Shown here one piece after another: positions 28,486 through 39,400 of a stretch of 47,660 nt of DNA. Made by a program: the position numbers and the translations under genes. Below the pieces are notes generated by a model. That model saw only the letters and a program-made list of their open reading frames with translations, searched no databases and was not told the origin of the DNA. Positions within the stretch are counted from its first letter, which is position 1. Each line of letters opens with the position of its first letter. Origin of the DNA: Acidobacteriota bacterium (lineage in GTDB: Bacteria > Acidobacteriota > Blastocatellia > Pyrinomonadales > Pyrinomonadaceae); assembly GCA_021323895.1 (NCBI GenBank), contig JAJPKD010000139.1, positions 1 to 47,660 of the forward strand, read 5' to 3'.

Positions 28486-28884
28486 TCAAATCGTATCGTC
28501 GCGCGTCTTCGATTGTTCTTCCAGTTCGTATCGATCGCGATCGCGCCGTTCCAGCTTGCCGAGAAAATCCAACTCCTCGTTGTCTTCCAAACTCACGCCC
28601 ATGGCTTTCGCGTTCTCTTCTACCATCGACTGATCGGGCGTCGGGTTGTCGCCGGCGAAGGTTTCAGAGCCGCTCTCGTTTACATCTTCCCAGGTTGCGT
28701 CCAGGTCGCCGCCCGCATCCGACGGCGACGCCGCGGTGTTGTTGTGCAACCGCTGGGCGAGTAGATCAGGATCTTTCGGCGCGTGCGAAATCTCTTCTTC
28801 CATGAACTCTTCGATTTCAGGATCGGGCACGTATTCGGGATCGTTGCTCAAGTAGTTGAATGATTCCGGCATCTTCTTTGGCAT
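28486..28884 (-). CDS. Acidic hypothetical protein (DUF6335-like pattern)
   Basis: GGDLDATWEDVNESGSETFAGDNPTPDQSMVEENAKAMGV resembles the DUF6335 signature. Confidence 0.6.
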   Translation of the reverse strand: MPKKMPESFNYLSNDPEYVPDPEIEEFMEEEISHAPKDPDLLAQRLHNNTAASPSDAGGDLDATWEDVNESGSETFAGDNPTPDQSMVEENAKAMGVSLEDNEELDFLGKLERRDRDRYELEEQSKTRDDTI

Positions 28885-29007
28885 GATTCTCACTCCAAGT
28901 ATCTCCGCCGATGTCCCGCGCACATCATCAATCGCGAAGCTGAATTTTGATTGAACCGTTAACGCGACTATAGCAAATCAACTATCGGACGAACAACGCA
29001 GAGCGAC

Positions 29008-29023
29008 TGTGACTGTAATCACA
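29008..29023. promoter_or_regulatory. CRP/FNR-family-like operator
   Basis: TGTGA-CTGTAA-TCACA, an exact match to TGTGA-N6-TCACA. Confidence 0.55.
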
Positions 29024-29042
29024 ATTTGGTCACGACAGTGGC

Positions 29043-29071
29043 TTGACGATCCCGTGATGCAAACCTAAACT
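29043..29071 (+). promoter_or_regulatory. Candidate acnA promoter
   Basis: TTGACG-17 nt-TAAACT. Confidence 0.5.
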
Positions 29072-29149
29072 TGAATTTGAAACTGACATCAAATCCTGCT
29101 CCGGTCGCGCCGTATTGTCAGATCGTTTCGCGCGATCCATCGAATAACC

Positions 29150-32050
29150 ATGCCACATAACTTATTCAATTCACTGCAAACATTTGAACCCAATTCAGGA
29201 AACACGAGCGAATTCTATTCCCTGCCGCAACTTGAGAAGGAAGGCATCGCCAAAGTTTCCAAGTTGCCGGTTAGCATTCGCATCGTCCTTGAATCCGTGC
29301 TGCGAAATTACGATGGCGAGAAGATTACGGAAGACGACGTGCGCAACATCGCGAGTTGGCAGCCGAACGCTGAGCGCACCGAAGAAGTGCCATTCACAGT
29401 CGCGCGCGTGCTGCTTCAGGACTTCACCGGCGTGCCTTTGCTGGTAGATCTCGCAGCGATGCGATCGGCCGTGGTGCGATTGAATAAGAACCCGGGCGTG
29501 ATTGAGCCGCTGGTGCCGGTCGATCTTGTAATCGATCACTCGGTGCAGGTTGATTTCTCCGCCACCAGCGACGCGTTTCGCAAGAACATGGAGATGGAGT
29601 TCAAGCGAAACAACTCTCGCTATCAGTTCTTGAAGTGGGGCATGCAGGCCTTCGATGGCTTTCGCGTGATTCCGCCGGGCATCGGCATCTGTCATCAGGT
29701 CAACCTCGAATATCTCGCGAAATGTGTTTGGGAGAAGAACGGCCTTTATTACCCTGACAGTTTGGTGGGCACTGATTCGCACACGACGATGGTCAACGGC
29801 TTGAGCGTCGTTGGCTGGGGTGTTGGCGGCATCGAAGCCGAAGCCGCAATGCTGGGGCAACCGGTTTACTTCCTGACGCCGGATGTTGTTGGAGTGCACA
29901 TGAAAGGCCAGCTTCGCGAAGGTGTGACGGCAACCGATCTCGTTTTGGCAGTCACCGAGCTGCTCCGCAAGACGAAAGTCGTCGGCAAGTTTGTCGAGTT
30001 TCACGGCGAAGGCGCGGCGTCGCTCTCAGTCGTCGATCGCGCGACCATCGCAAACATGTCGCCTGAGTATGGCGCGACAATGGGTTACTTCCCGCCCGAT
30101 GAAAAGACTTGTGAGTATCTGAAAGCTACCGGTCGCGAGGACGCGCACGTCGAAGCGGTCCGCAATTACTTCAAAGCCCAAGGCATGTTCGGTATGCCGC
30201 GGAAGGGCGAGATCGAATACAGCACTTTGGTCGAACTCGATCTCGACACGATCGTACCGGCCGTCGCTGGTCCCAAGCGCCCGCAGGATCGAATCGCGCT
30301 ACCGGCCTTGAAAGATGCGTTCATGAATCTCCTGCAGCAGGACGTGAAGAGCGGCGGCTACGGCAAGTCCAGCGAGGACATTCCTCTGCGTTATGCGGCC
30401 GACATTGGCGCGAGCGAACACGCGCTGGCGATGGTCGTCGGCGGCGGCGAGCAGCATCCGACGACTGCGCCGGTGTCGATTTTGGATGGGGCAAAGCAGA
30501 AAGACACGAGCGCCTGGACCGAAACGGAAATGATGAACAACCGTCCCACGCCGGATCGCGTCGTCGAAGTTTCAACTGAAGAATTTCCCAAGGCACACGT
30601 CGATCTGGGTCACGGCGATGTCTTGATCGCCGCAATCACCTCATGCACCAACACTTCGAATCCGAGCGTGATGCTGGCGGCAGGTCTGCTCGCGAAGAAA
30701 GCGGTTGAGCGCGGTTTGAAAGTGCGGCCTACGGTGAAGACTTCGCTGGCGCCCGGTTCGCGTGTGGTTACGGAGTATCTCGAGAAGACAGGATTGCAGC
30801 CTTATCTCAATCAGCTCGGCTTCAATCTTGTCGGTTATGGCTGCACGACGTGCATAGGAAACTCAGGCCCGCTCGATCCGACGATCGAAGACATTGTTAA
30901 CGATCACGATTTGATCGCAGCCAGCGTGCTTTCGGGCAATCGCAACTTTGAAGCGCGGGTCCACCAAAGCATCAAGGCGAACTTTTTGATGAGTCCGCCG
31001 CTGGTTGTCGCATTCGCGCTCGCCGGCACAGTCGAAAAAGATCTATCGAAGGAAGCTTTGGGGCAGGGAAGTAATGGCGAAGACGTCTACCTGCGCGACA
31101 TTTGGCCGACGATGGATGAGATTGGCGCGATGATGGGTGAGGCGCTCGATGCCGAGACGTTCCGTCGGCTGTACGGCAACTTCGCCGAACAGAATCCGAT
31201 GTGGAACTCGATTCCGACCACGGCAGGTCTGACTTACCAGTGGGATACGAACTCAACCTACATTCAGGAGCCGCCATTCTTCGAAGGCTTTGGCGCGGAA
31301 GTGGGCAAGATGCAGGATGTGAAAGCTGCGCGGCCGTTGGCAATCTTCGGCGATTCAGTTACCACCGATCACATCAGTCCCGCCGGCGCAATCAAAGCGA
31401 CTTCGCCCGCCGGAGTTTACTTGCAACAGAAGCGCGTCGACGTCGCGGACTTCAACAGCTATGGCTCGCGCCGCGGCAATCATGAAGTGATGATGCGCGG
31501 CACGTTTGCGAACGTGCGCATCAAGAATCTGATGGTGCCCGGCACGGAAGGCGGCGTCACTCTTCATCAGCCGGACGGCGAACGCATGAGCATTTATGAC
31601 GCGGCAATGAAATATGACGAAGAGAAGACACCTCTGGTCGTGATCGCCGGTCAGGAATACGGAACCGGATCGTCACGAGATTGGGCTGCAAAGGGGACTC
31701 GTCTGTTGGGCGTGAAAGCCGTCATCGCGCAGAGCTTCGAACGCATTCACCGCAGCAACCTCGTCGGGATGGGCGTCCTGCCATGCCAGTTCAAAGAAGG
31801 AACGAACGCCGCGTCGTTGAATCTGGATGGGACTGAGACATTCGACCTAACAGGATTGGAATCTTCGTCAAACGGCGGCGTACGTCCGCGCCAGGACGTC
31901 ACGTTAACGATTCATCGCACCGACGGCTCAACAGAGAAAGTGCCCGTCGTCCTGCGAATCGACACACCCATCGAGATCGATTACTACCTGCACGGCGGCA
32001 TTCTGCCTTACGTGCTGCGGCAGTTGTTAGCGGGGACGACGGGGTTTTGA
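29150..32050 (+). CDS. acnA: Aconitate hydratase A
   Basis: [84 protein letters not shown]. Confidence 0.98.
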   Translation: MPHNLFNSLQTFEPNSGNTSEFYSLPQLEKEGIAKVSKLPVSIRIVLESVLRNYDGEKITEDDVRNIASWQPNAERTEEVPFTVARVLLQDFTGVPLLVDLAAMRSAVVRLNKNPGVIEPLVPVDLVIDHSVQVDFSATSDAFRKNMEMEFKRNNSRYQFLKWGMQAFDGFRVIPPGIGICHQVNLEYLAKCVWEKNGLYYPDSLVGTDSHTTMVNGLSVVGWGVGGIEAEAAMLGQPVYFLTPDVVGVHMKGQLREGVTATDLVLAVTELLRKTKVVGKFVEFHGEGAASLSVVDRATIANMSPEYGATMGYFPPDEKTCEYLKATGREDAHVEAVRNYFKAQGMFGMPRKGEIEYSTLVELDLDTIVPAVAGPKRPQDRIALPALKDAFMNLLQQDVKSGGYGKSSEDIPLRYAADIGASEHALAMVVGGGEQHPTTAPVSILDGAKQKDTSAWTETEMMNNRPTPDRVVEVSTEEFPKAHVDLGHGDVLIAAITSCTNTSNPSVMLAAGLLAKKAVERGLKVRPTVKTSLAPGSRVVTEYLEKTGLQPYLNQLGFNLVGYGCTTCIGNSGPLDPTIEDIVNDHDLIAASVLSGNRNFEARVHQSIKANFLMSPPLVVAFALAGTVEKDLSKEALGQGSNGEDVYLRDIWPTMDEIGAMMGEALDAETFRRLYGNFAEQNPMWNSIPTTAGLTYQWDTNSTYIQEPPFFEGFGAEVGKMQDVKAARPLAIFGDSVTTDHISPAGAIKATSPAGVYLQQKRVDVADFNSYGSRRGNHEVMMRGTFANVRIKNLMVPGTEGGVTLHQPDGERMSIYDAAMKYDEEKTPLVVIAGQEYGTGSSRDWAAKGTRLLGVKAVIAQSFERIHRSNLVGMGVLPCQFKEGTNAASLNLDGTETFDLTGLESSSNGGVRPRQDVTLTIHRTDGSTEKVPVVLRIDTPIEIDYYLHGGILPYVLRQLLAGTTGF

Positions 32051-32056
32051 TTTCTA

Positions 32057-32085
32057 TTGCGCAAGCCATCAGAGTTCAGTACAAT
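32057..32085 (+). promoter_or_regulatory. Candidate promoter of the wHTH-DrHyd gene
   Basis: TTGCGC-17 nt-TACAAT. Confidence 0.3.
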
Positions 32086-32152
32086 TGGCTCAACTACTAA
32101 CCAAACCAAACTTAGCAACTAACCTTGCTGCAGCATTGGGAGTAATTGCGCC

Positions 32153-33343
32153 ATGAATGATTCTGCCCCTCCAACTACTAACGAAGAACCGAAAAAAGTT
32201 TCAAAGAAGCGCTCGAAAAAGAAGTCCGGAAAGAAGAGCAATTCAACGAAGAGACGACGCTCTGCATTTCCGGCAAGTTCCTTCGAGGAAGCTCTAACAA
32301 TTCCTGTCGCCATTCAAAAGTACGCGGCGGGCCAAAAGGTTCGGCGTCTTACTTTATTTGATCACTTGGGGAAGTCACCCGATAGCGGTCCAAGTCGTCA
32401 GCTAGTAACGAACGCCTCCAAGTACGGCCTTATCAAGGGCAGTTACAAATCAGAGCATTTGGAACTCACACCTGATGGAAATCTCGCGACTTCGACCGAA
32501 GCTGATTTGCGCCAGAAGAAGCGCGCGCAGTTTCGTTTGGCCATTGAGCAAATAAGCCCATTCAAATTTCTGTTTGACAGGCAGCGCGGAAACAGGCTAC
32601 CAGCAGTTTCTATTCTCGAAGACTGATTACGGGAAACCGATTTAAATGAAGATGAAATAAAGGAATGCGTCGAGAAGTTTATTGTAAACGCAAAGTTCGT
32701 AGGAGTGCTGCAGACTATTGCCGGAGCAGAACGGATACTTCCAATAGAGCAAATATTGGAAGAACTTCCTTCTGTGAAACGCGACTTGCCGGTTGGCATA
32801 TCGAAACCTGAAACGAACGGGGGCGCTGCGCCAGATGCTAACGCCGCCGACTGGGAGAAAATCTGCTTCTACATTTCGCCTATCGGCGATGAAGACTCCG
32901 AAGAGAGACAACATTCCGATTTGTTTCTTGGTTCTATAGTCGAGCCCGCGGTGGAAGAGTTTAATCTAACAGTCGTGCGCGCTGATCAGATTGGCAAGGC
33001 TGGAATGATAGGCCGACAGGTGATTGACTACATACTCAACTCTAAACTGGTAATTGTAGACCTGTCCTATCATAATCCGAACGTCTTTTATGAGTTGTGC
33101 CTTCGCCATGTGAGGCGATTACCTACGGTTCAGATAATCCGAAGACGCGACAAAATCCCGTTTGACCTCGATCAGTTCCGAACCATACAAATTGACACGA
33201 CCGATATTTTTTCGATGGTCCCGAACTTGCAGAGTTACAAGTCTGAGATTGCCACTCAAGTTCGTGCCGCGTTACAGGATCCAGATTCAGTCGATAACCC
33301 CATCAGCACCTATTATCCGAACCTTACAGTGTCGTTCGGTTAA
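32153..33343 (+). pseudogene. Winged-helix plus nucleoside-deoxyribosyltransferase/DrHyd-like putative defence effector, split by in-frame TGA at 32624-32626
   Basis: ORFs 32153-32626 and 32705-33343 are in the same frame and the gap between them is open (LRETDLNEDEIKECVEKFIVNAKFVG). Lys-rich N-term, wHTH-like segment, C-terminal FYISPIGDEDSEERQHSDLFLGSIVEPAVEEF...RADQIGKAGMIGRQVIDYILNSKLVIVDLSYHNPNVFYELCLRHVRRLPTVQIIRRRDKIPFDLDQFRTI. Confidence 0.7.
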
Positions 33344-33349
33344 TGCGGC

Positions 33350-34267
33350 TCATGGTCTTTCTAGAGAGCCACGATCCCACTTCGCCAAATCTGCTCCCGC
33401 TTCGTAGGTACTCTGACAAAAACCCATCAAAGCATCTTCCGGAGAAGGGGATTGGCGGACGGCGTCGTAAGGTAGGAAGAATTCGTGCATCTCTTTCGAA
33501 TAGAAAGCTGCGGCAGGCTTGACCTTTGAATCGCCGAGGCCGGCGGGTTCGGGCGCGGAGTAAGCGTAGAAAGCGGCTTGGGCGCCGTTGCCGCCAGGCC
33601 AGAAGCCGTGACTGATCACTTCGTGCGAATATGCTTCCTGTGTCCACGCGTCCGTGACTTCGCGGGGCGGCGCGGGCCGGCCTGAGAAACGCGTCACTGC
33701 GTGATCAAAGCTGCCCCACCAGAAATGCACGGGGCTGACCTTGCCGATGAAGCGTGCCCGAAACTGCTTGAACACTTCATCGATCGAAACCAGCGCGCGC
33801 CAGAATCGATTGACGTAATCGGCGTCGTAGGACTTGTGCACTTCGTCCTGTTCGAACCGGATTGCTTCGCGCACCGCTGAGGATGGTGAAGGAACTTCGA
33901 CTGGCATCGTCCAGATCTTCACATCGATCCCGAAGTGACGCAGCGTCCCCATCAGTTCGTTGTAAAAGTCAGCCACCGATCGCGGACGCAGCTTGAGGGC
34001 GGTACGAGCGCCGTCGCTACAATCAATCCGCAGCTTGTGATCGATGAAATCGAATTCGATTTCGAAGATGCGCTCGCCGTAAGGCATCGGTGATGTTGTC
34101 AGGCCGCGCGCGGAAACATACAGCGGCACGTTCCACCAGTGATTGACGAGCGGCGTCAGCTCCAGGCGAATCTTGCCGACAATCTGCGTCCACATTTGCA
34201 GCGTCGCGAGCGTGTCTTGCCATTCTTCGAGGATGAGTTCGGGCCAGTTTTCGCTTGTCATGACCAT
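33350..34267 (-). CDS. DUF5996 family protein
   Basis: WPELILEEWQDTLATLQMWTQIVGKIRLELTPLVNHWWNVPLYVSARGLTTSPMPYG is the DUF5996 N-terminal pattern. Confidence 0.9.
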   Translation of the reverse strand: MVMTSENWPELILEEWQDTLATLQMWTQIVGKIRLELTPLVNHWWNVPLYVSARGLTTSPMPYGERIFEIEFDFIDHKLRIDCSDGARTALKLRPRSVADFYNELMGTLRHFGIDVKIWTMPVEVPSPSSAVREAIRFEQDEVHKSYDADYVNRFWRALVSIDEVFKQFRARFIGKVSPVHFWWGSFDHAVTRFSGRPAPPREVTDAWTQEAYSHEVISHGFWPGGNGAQAAFYAYSAPEPAGLGDSKVKPAAAFYSKEMHEFFLPYDAVRQSPSPEDALMGFCQSTYEAGADLAKWDRGSLERP

Positions 34268-34280
34268 ACGATACAGAAAA

Positions 34281-34358
34281 ACCAGCCACAGATAAACGCG
34301 GATTTACGCAGACATGAAGAAAACTAGCTGTGGGAATCTGTGTTCATCTGTGGTCGCT
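34281..34358. repeat. Word-like inverted repeat (CACAGAT type)
   Basis: ACCAGCCACAGATAAACGCGGATTTACGCAGAC against AGCTGTGGGAATCTGTGTTCATCTGTGGTCGCT. Confidence 0.75.
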
Positions 34359-34393
34359 TGGGCTTGGCGTTTGCGGAGTGCTAGATTGTTCTC

Positions 34394-35896
34394 ATGTCAA
34401 CACCACAACCGCAAACGACAGAACGTCGTTATCAACTGTTCATCAATGGTCAGTTCGTCGATGCTGAATCAGGCAAGACTTTCAAGTCGCCGAACCCGGC
34501 AACCGGCGAGACATTCGCTGAAGTCGCCGAAGCCGACAAAGCCGACGTCGATAAAGCTGTCGCCGCTGCGCGCAAAGCGTTCGATGGCAAATGGTCAAAG
34601 ATAAGCGCGCGCGATCGCGGCCGATTGATTCATAAATTGTCGCAATTGATCGAACGCGATGCGGCTCAACTCGCCGAGCTGGAGACGCGCGATAACGGCA
34701 AGCCGATTAAGGAATCGACGTACATCGATTTGCCGGGTGTGGTTGAGAACTTTGAATACTTTGCGGGTTGGGCCACGAAGATCGAAGGCGAGACGATTCC
34801 GGTGCCGGGACAAGTGTTCAACTACACACTGCGCGAGCCGGTCGGCGTTTGCGGTCAAATCATTCCGTGGAATTTTCCTCTGCTGATGGCCGCGTGGAAA
34901 CTTGCGCCCGCGCTGTCGGCAGGGAACACAGTGGTGTTGAAGCCAGCGGAACAAACTCCGGTTACCGCGCTCGAACTAGCGAAGCTGATCCAGGAAGCAG
35001 GTTTTCCCGAAGGCGTCGTCAACATCGTGACGGGTTACGGCGAGACTGCAGGCGCGGCGCTGGCGTCGCACAAAGGCATCGACAAGATTGCGTTCACGGG
35101 ATCAACTGAAGTCGGAAAACTTATCGCGACGGCGGCCGCGGATAATCTCACCAAAGTTTCGCTTGAACTCGGCGGCAAGGCGCCCAATGTGATCTTCGCC
35201 GATGCGGATCTCGATCAAGCGGTCAACGGCGCGATGATGGGAATCTTTTTCAATCAGGGTCAGGTGTGCTGCGCCGGCTCGCGCATCTTCGTTGAAGAGA
35301 AAGCGAAGGATGAATTTCTCGGGCGCTTCAAAGAGAAAGCTGATCGCATCAAAGTTGGCGATCCGATGGACAAGGCGACTTTGATGGGGCCGCAAGTGTC
35401 GGAAGAGCAATTGAATCGAATCAAAAGCTACGTCGACATTGCCCGCAACGAAGGCGCCACGGTGTTTACCGGCGGCGGATCACCTGAACTGGCCGAAGAG
35501 TTCAAGAATGGCTACTTCTTCCAACCGACCATCTTGAGCGACGTGGATAACTCGATGCGCGTCGCACAGGAAGAGATCTTCGGACCTGTCTCCAGCGTCA
35601 TCACTTTCAAAGACGACGACGAACTGATTCAAAAAGCGAACGACACGATCTACGGATTGTCGGCCGGCATCTGGACGCGCGACATCACGCGCGCGCATCG
35701 CTTCGCGAAAGCGATTAAAGCCGGTGTCGTTTGGATCAATACCTACAACATGATGAACGCCGCGTCGCCGTTCGGTGGCTACAAGCAGTCGGGTTATGGC
35801 CGCGAGATGGGCAAGCATGCGCTTGAACTCTACACGCAAGTAAAAAGTGTTTGGGTTGATCTCTCCGGCAAGCCGATCGGTTGGTTTGGGAAGTAA
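34394..35896 (+). CDS. Aldehyde dehydrogenase family protein
   Basis: GQIIPWNFPLLMAAWKLAPALSAGNTVVLKPAEQTP; FTGSTEVGKLI; LELGGKAPNVIF; NQGQVCCAGSRIFV. Confidence 0.97.
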   Translation: MSTPQPQTTERRYQLFINGQFVDAESGKTFKSPNPATGETFAEVAEADKADVDKAVAAARKAFDGKWSKISARDRGRLIHKLSQLIERDAAQLAELETRDNGKPIKESTYIDLPGVVENFEYFAGWATKIEGETIPVPGQVFNYTLREPVGVCGQIIPWNFPLLMAAWKLAPALSAGNTVVLKPAEQTPVTALELAKLIQEAGFPEGVVNIVTGYGETAGAALASHKGIDKIAFTGSTEVGKLIATAAADNLTKVSLELGGKAPNVIFADADLDQAVNGAMMGIFFNQGQVCCAGSRIFVEEKAKDEFLGRFKEKADRIKVGDPMDKATLMGPQVSEEQLNRIKSYVDIARNEGATVFTGGGSPELAEEFKNGYFFQPTILSDVDNSMRVAQEEIFGPVSSVITFKDDDELIQKANDTIYGLSAGIWTRDITRAHRFAKAIKAGVVWINTYNMMNAASPFGGYKQSGYGREMGKHALELYTQVKSVWVDLSGKPIGWFGK

Positions 35897-35905
35897 CGAA
35901 CAATA

Positions 35906-36286
35906 GTGCGCACAAATGAATCGATTGCCTTTGCGATTTTGGTTGTGGTTGGTGTCTCGATCGCGATCACGGGAGTAATTGCGATCGCGGCGCCACAATT
36001 TGCATCGGAGATGTACGGCGTGACGATTGCCACAAACGACGTGCGCGCCTTTGCGTGGGCCGCTGGAGCCCGCGACATTGCCGTTGGTGGGTTGCTCTTG
36101 TTGATTGGATGGCTCGCGCGAAACTCGCGGGCAATCGGAACCACCCTGCTGATTGCGGCCATCATTCCAACGTCCGACGCAGCAATTGTTTGGATGGTCT
36201 CTCAGCCGCGTCCGGCGTTGGCTTTAACCCTTCACCTCTCATCAGCAGTCATCTTTGCCGCCTTAGGAATTTGGCTGCGACGCTAG
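35906..36286 (+). CDS. DUF4267-like membrane protein
   Basis: Four hydrophobic segments; AFAWAAGARDIAVGGLLLLIGW; GTG start. Confidence 0.75.
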   Translation: MRTNESIAFAILVVVGVSIAITGVIAIAAPQFASEMYGVTIATNDVRAFAWAAGARDIAVGGLLLLIGWLARNSRAIGTTLLIAAIIPTSDAAIVWMVSQPRPALALTLHLSSAVIFAALGIWLRR

Positions 36287-36413
36287 TCATGGCTTCCTAA
36301 GAGCTGGAGTTCCGAGTCGTTTTCAGGCTCAACGACGGCTGGTAGTATTTGCCGAGAACACAGTAAATTCCCTATTCCCCTGCTCGTCATCTTCTCTGCT
36401 GAGGACCCAAGAC

Positions 36414-39400
36414 ATGTCGAAGAAGGTTCTGATTCAACTAAGCGTGTGCTGTTCACTAATCGCGATTGCAACTCTAACGACCCTAGCGCAATCCACCAAC
36501 ACCGCCAGCATGATCGTCACGGTCGTCGATCAGGACGGCGCGGTAATCAAAGGCGCGAACATCTCGGTCGTGAACACCGCCACCGGCGCGACGCGCGAAG
36601 CAGTTTCCGGCGACGAAGGCACGGCGACGATTGCCGGACTGCCGTTGACGGGCGAATACAAAGTTCACGTCACGATGACTGGGTTCACGGCCGAGGACGC
36701 GACGGGACTGACTCTGCGCGCGAACGAAACCGCGGCTGTCAAGTTGAAGATGGTCGCCAGCGGTGGCCAGAGCGAAGTCACCGTGTACGGCACGACCGAA
36801 GGTGTGCGCGCCGATCCGCAGATTGGTATTCCGCTCGAGACGAAACAGATCGACGAGACGCCCGTGCTCGGTCGCAAGGTTTCCACCTTGCCCTTGCTCA
36901 ACTCTGCGTTCAGGCAAGGCAAAGGAACCGGCGATCTCTTCGTCAATCAAACTTATTTCATTAGCGGCGTCGGCTCGCGGCGCGCGACGACGTTTATCCT
37001 CGACGGCGCGAGCAACGACGAAAGTTGGGGGCGTCAGACCGCCGTCGCAACCGTGCCGATGGGGGCGGTGCAGGAATTCAACGTGCTGACGAACGCATTT
37101 TCCGCCGAGGTTGGGTGGACGTACGGACCGGCGCTGAACATTGTTACGAAATCAGGCACCAACGAATTTCACGGCGAGGCGCTCTACATGTTGCGCCCCG
37201 GTGGCGCTTGGCAGGCGAAGAGTTTTTCAACGAAAGGCTTTTGTCCGCCGTCGGTTGGCAGTTGCGTGCCGCCGACAAATCTCGTCGCGATCAATCCGGT
37301 CGACATCCCTGACAAGTTGAATCAATTCTCTGGCGCGATTGGTGGGCCGATTGTGAAAGACAAGACTTTCTTCTTCGCGTCGGCCGATCACACGCGACAG
37401 GATCGCACGACGTTTCTTTCCAGCTCGCTGCCTTCGTTTGTGTTGCCGTCAAGCGGGCGTTTGGATTGGACCGGTCATTACCGGCAGACGCTGTTCGACG
37501 GCCGTGTCGATCACAAGTTCACGCCGAACGAGACCTTCATGGTTCGTTTCAACCTCGATCGCATGACGGATGACAATCCGCAGGATGCAGTTGGCGGAAC
37601 GAACGCACCCAGCGTCGCACGTAGATATTCACGCCGCTCTTGGACGGTGCAGGCGAATCTCACGTCGGTGTTGAGTCCGCACGTGCTAAACGAAGCGCGC
37701 TTCGCTTACCTGCATGGCGATCCGGTGACGCTGTGGGAGGCGCAGAATCCTTCGACGGTTTACACCCGTTCGGGCTCCGTGCCGTTCACGATTGGCGAGA
37801 ATCGATTCTCGAATCTCCGCAGCCGCCAGTGGCAGTTCTCAGACACTGTGTCGTGGTCAGTCGGCAAGCATTACCTGCGCATGGGCGGCAGCGTCGTGCA
37901 TCACAACTCGGGCGGCTTCGGCAACGAACCTGGGCAGGTAACACTGGGCACATTCACTTTCAGAAACACCACGACCGCGCCGTTTAATCAGTTGACGCTG
38001 GCGGACGTGCAGAATTATTCGCAGCCGATCAACTTCGGCATCAGCACGTATGATTTGAACCAATGGCTGCTGACTGGATTCGTGCAAGACAGTTTTCGCG
38101 TGACACATGATTTCACGCTCGACTTCGGCTTGCGTTACGACCGCCAGACGCTGACGGATGATAGAAACGATTGGCAGCCGCGCATCGGCTTTGGTTGGCA
38201 TCCCGGCGGCAATTCGCGCATAGCAATTCGCGGTGGTTACGGAATGTATTACGCGCAGATTCGCAGCAACGTCATCGCGCCGTTTCTGGTGAATGGGCTC
38301 GATGGATTGGCAACTTACACGGCCACGTCCGGGCAGACAGGCTTCCCAACTTCCTTGACAGCCGTGCCGGTGAATGTCGATCCAAAGACGATACCCGCGA
38401 GCCAACTGCCGGCGCGTGACATCCAGATTCGGGCCGGCCGCGCCGATTTCTATCGTGCACAGTTTGCGCGATATGGATTGAATTTTGATTTGCTACCGAA
38501 CTATCCGAAGAAGCTGGTCAATCCGCGCAGTCGGGTTTTCACGATTGGCGCTGAGCGAGAGTTCGCCAAAGGATTGTTCTTCGGCGCGGACTATGTGCGC
38601 CAACACCTCAGTGACATTCAACGGACGATCGATTTGAACGCGCCGTCGATATTCGAGCGCAACGCCCCCGGACAAACGCGGACAGTTGCGGCGGCGAATG
38701 CGACCCGGCCGATCATTCCCGTTAATGGTGGCGTGCGTCAGGTGAACGTGATCATGAATCTCGGCGTGGCGGATTACAACGGCCTGCAAACGAACTTCAG
38801 TTATCGCGGCAATCGCAAGATGTACGCATCGCTGAGTTACACTCTGTCGAAAGCGACGAACACCACTGAGCCTGATGGCAATGGCATCAATCCGAATCAG
38901 AGCATCATCACGCGGCTTGGTGAAGAAGAGCGCGGCCCCAGCGTCGTCGATCAACGTCATCGCGCGGTGGTGACTTTTCATTATCGATTCCCGTGGAACT
39001 TCACCGCGGGGACGCTCGCGATGTTCGCTTCTGCGCGTCCGTTCAGCGCGACGACCGGCGTCGATAACAATGGCGATGGCTTGAACAACGATCGGCCGGT
39101 GATCAATGGCGCCGTGGTTACGAAGTCGGCTTTTCGCGGGACGCCAACGTCGGAAGTGGCAATCTTCGTTGAAAACAAAATCAAGATATCCGAACGAATG
39201 AGTCTGCAACTCAGGTTGGAGGGCTTCAATATCTTCAACCACGCGAATATGCTGGGGCGCGGTGTCACGGTTTACGGCGATGCAGCCACGGCGGCATCGA
39301 ACTTCGGTTGGTTCACTCCTGCAAACGCGATTGGCGCTGATGGTCACGCGATTCCGGCATTTGCGAACATCGACCCGCCGCGGATGTTTCAGTTGCAGGC

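Noticed and set aside
29195-30004. 269-aa minus-strand ORF antisense to acnA
   Set aside because: acnA motifs are intact on the plus strand; antisense ORF lacks SD and domain pattern.
32624-32626. TGA as selenocysteine codon
   Set aside because: Sequence context (EDxLRE) fits Trp; no evident SECIS-like hairpin or selenoprotein family, so a nonsense change is simpler.
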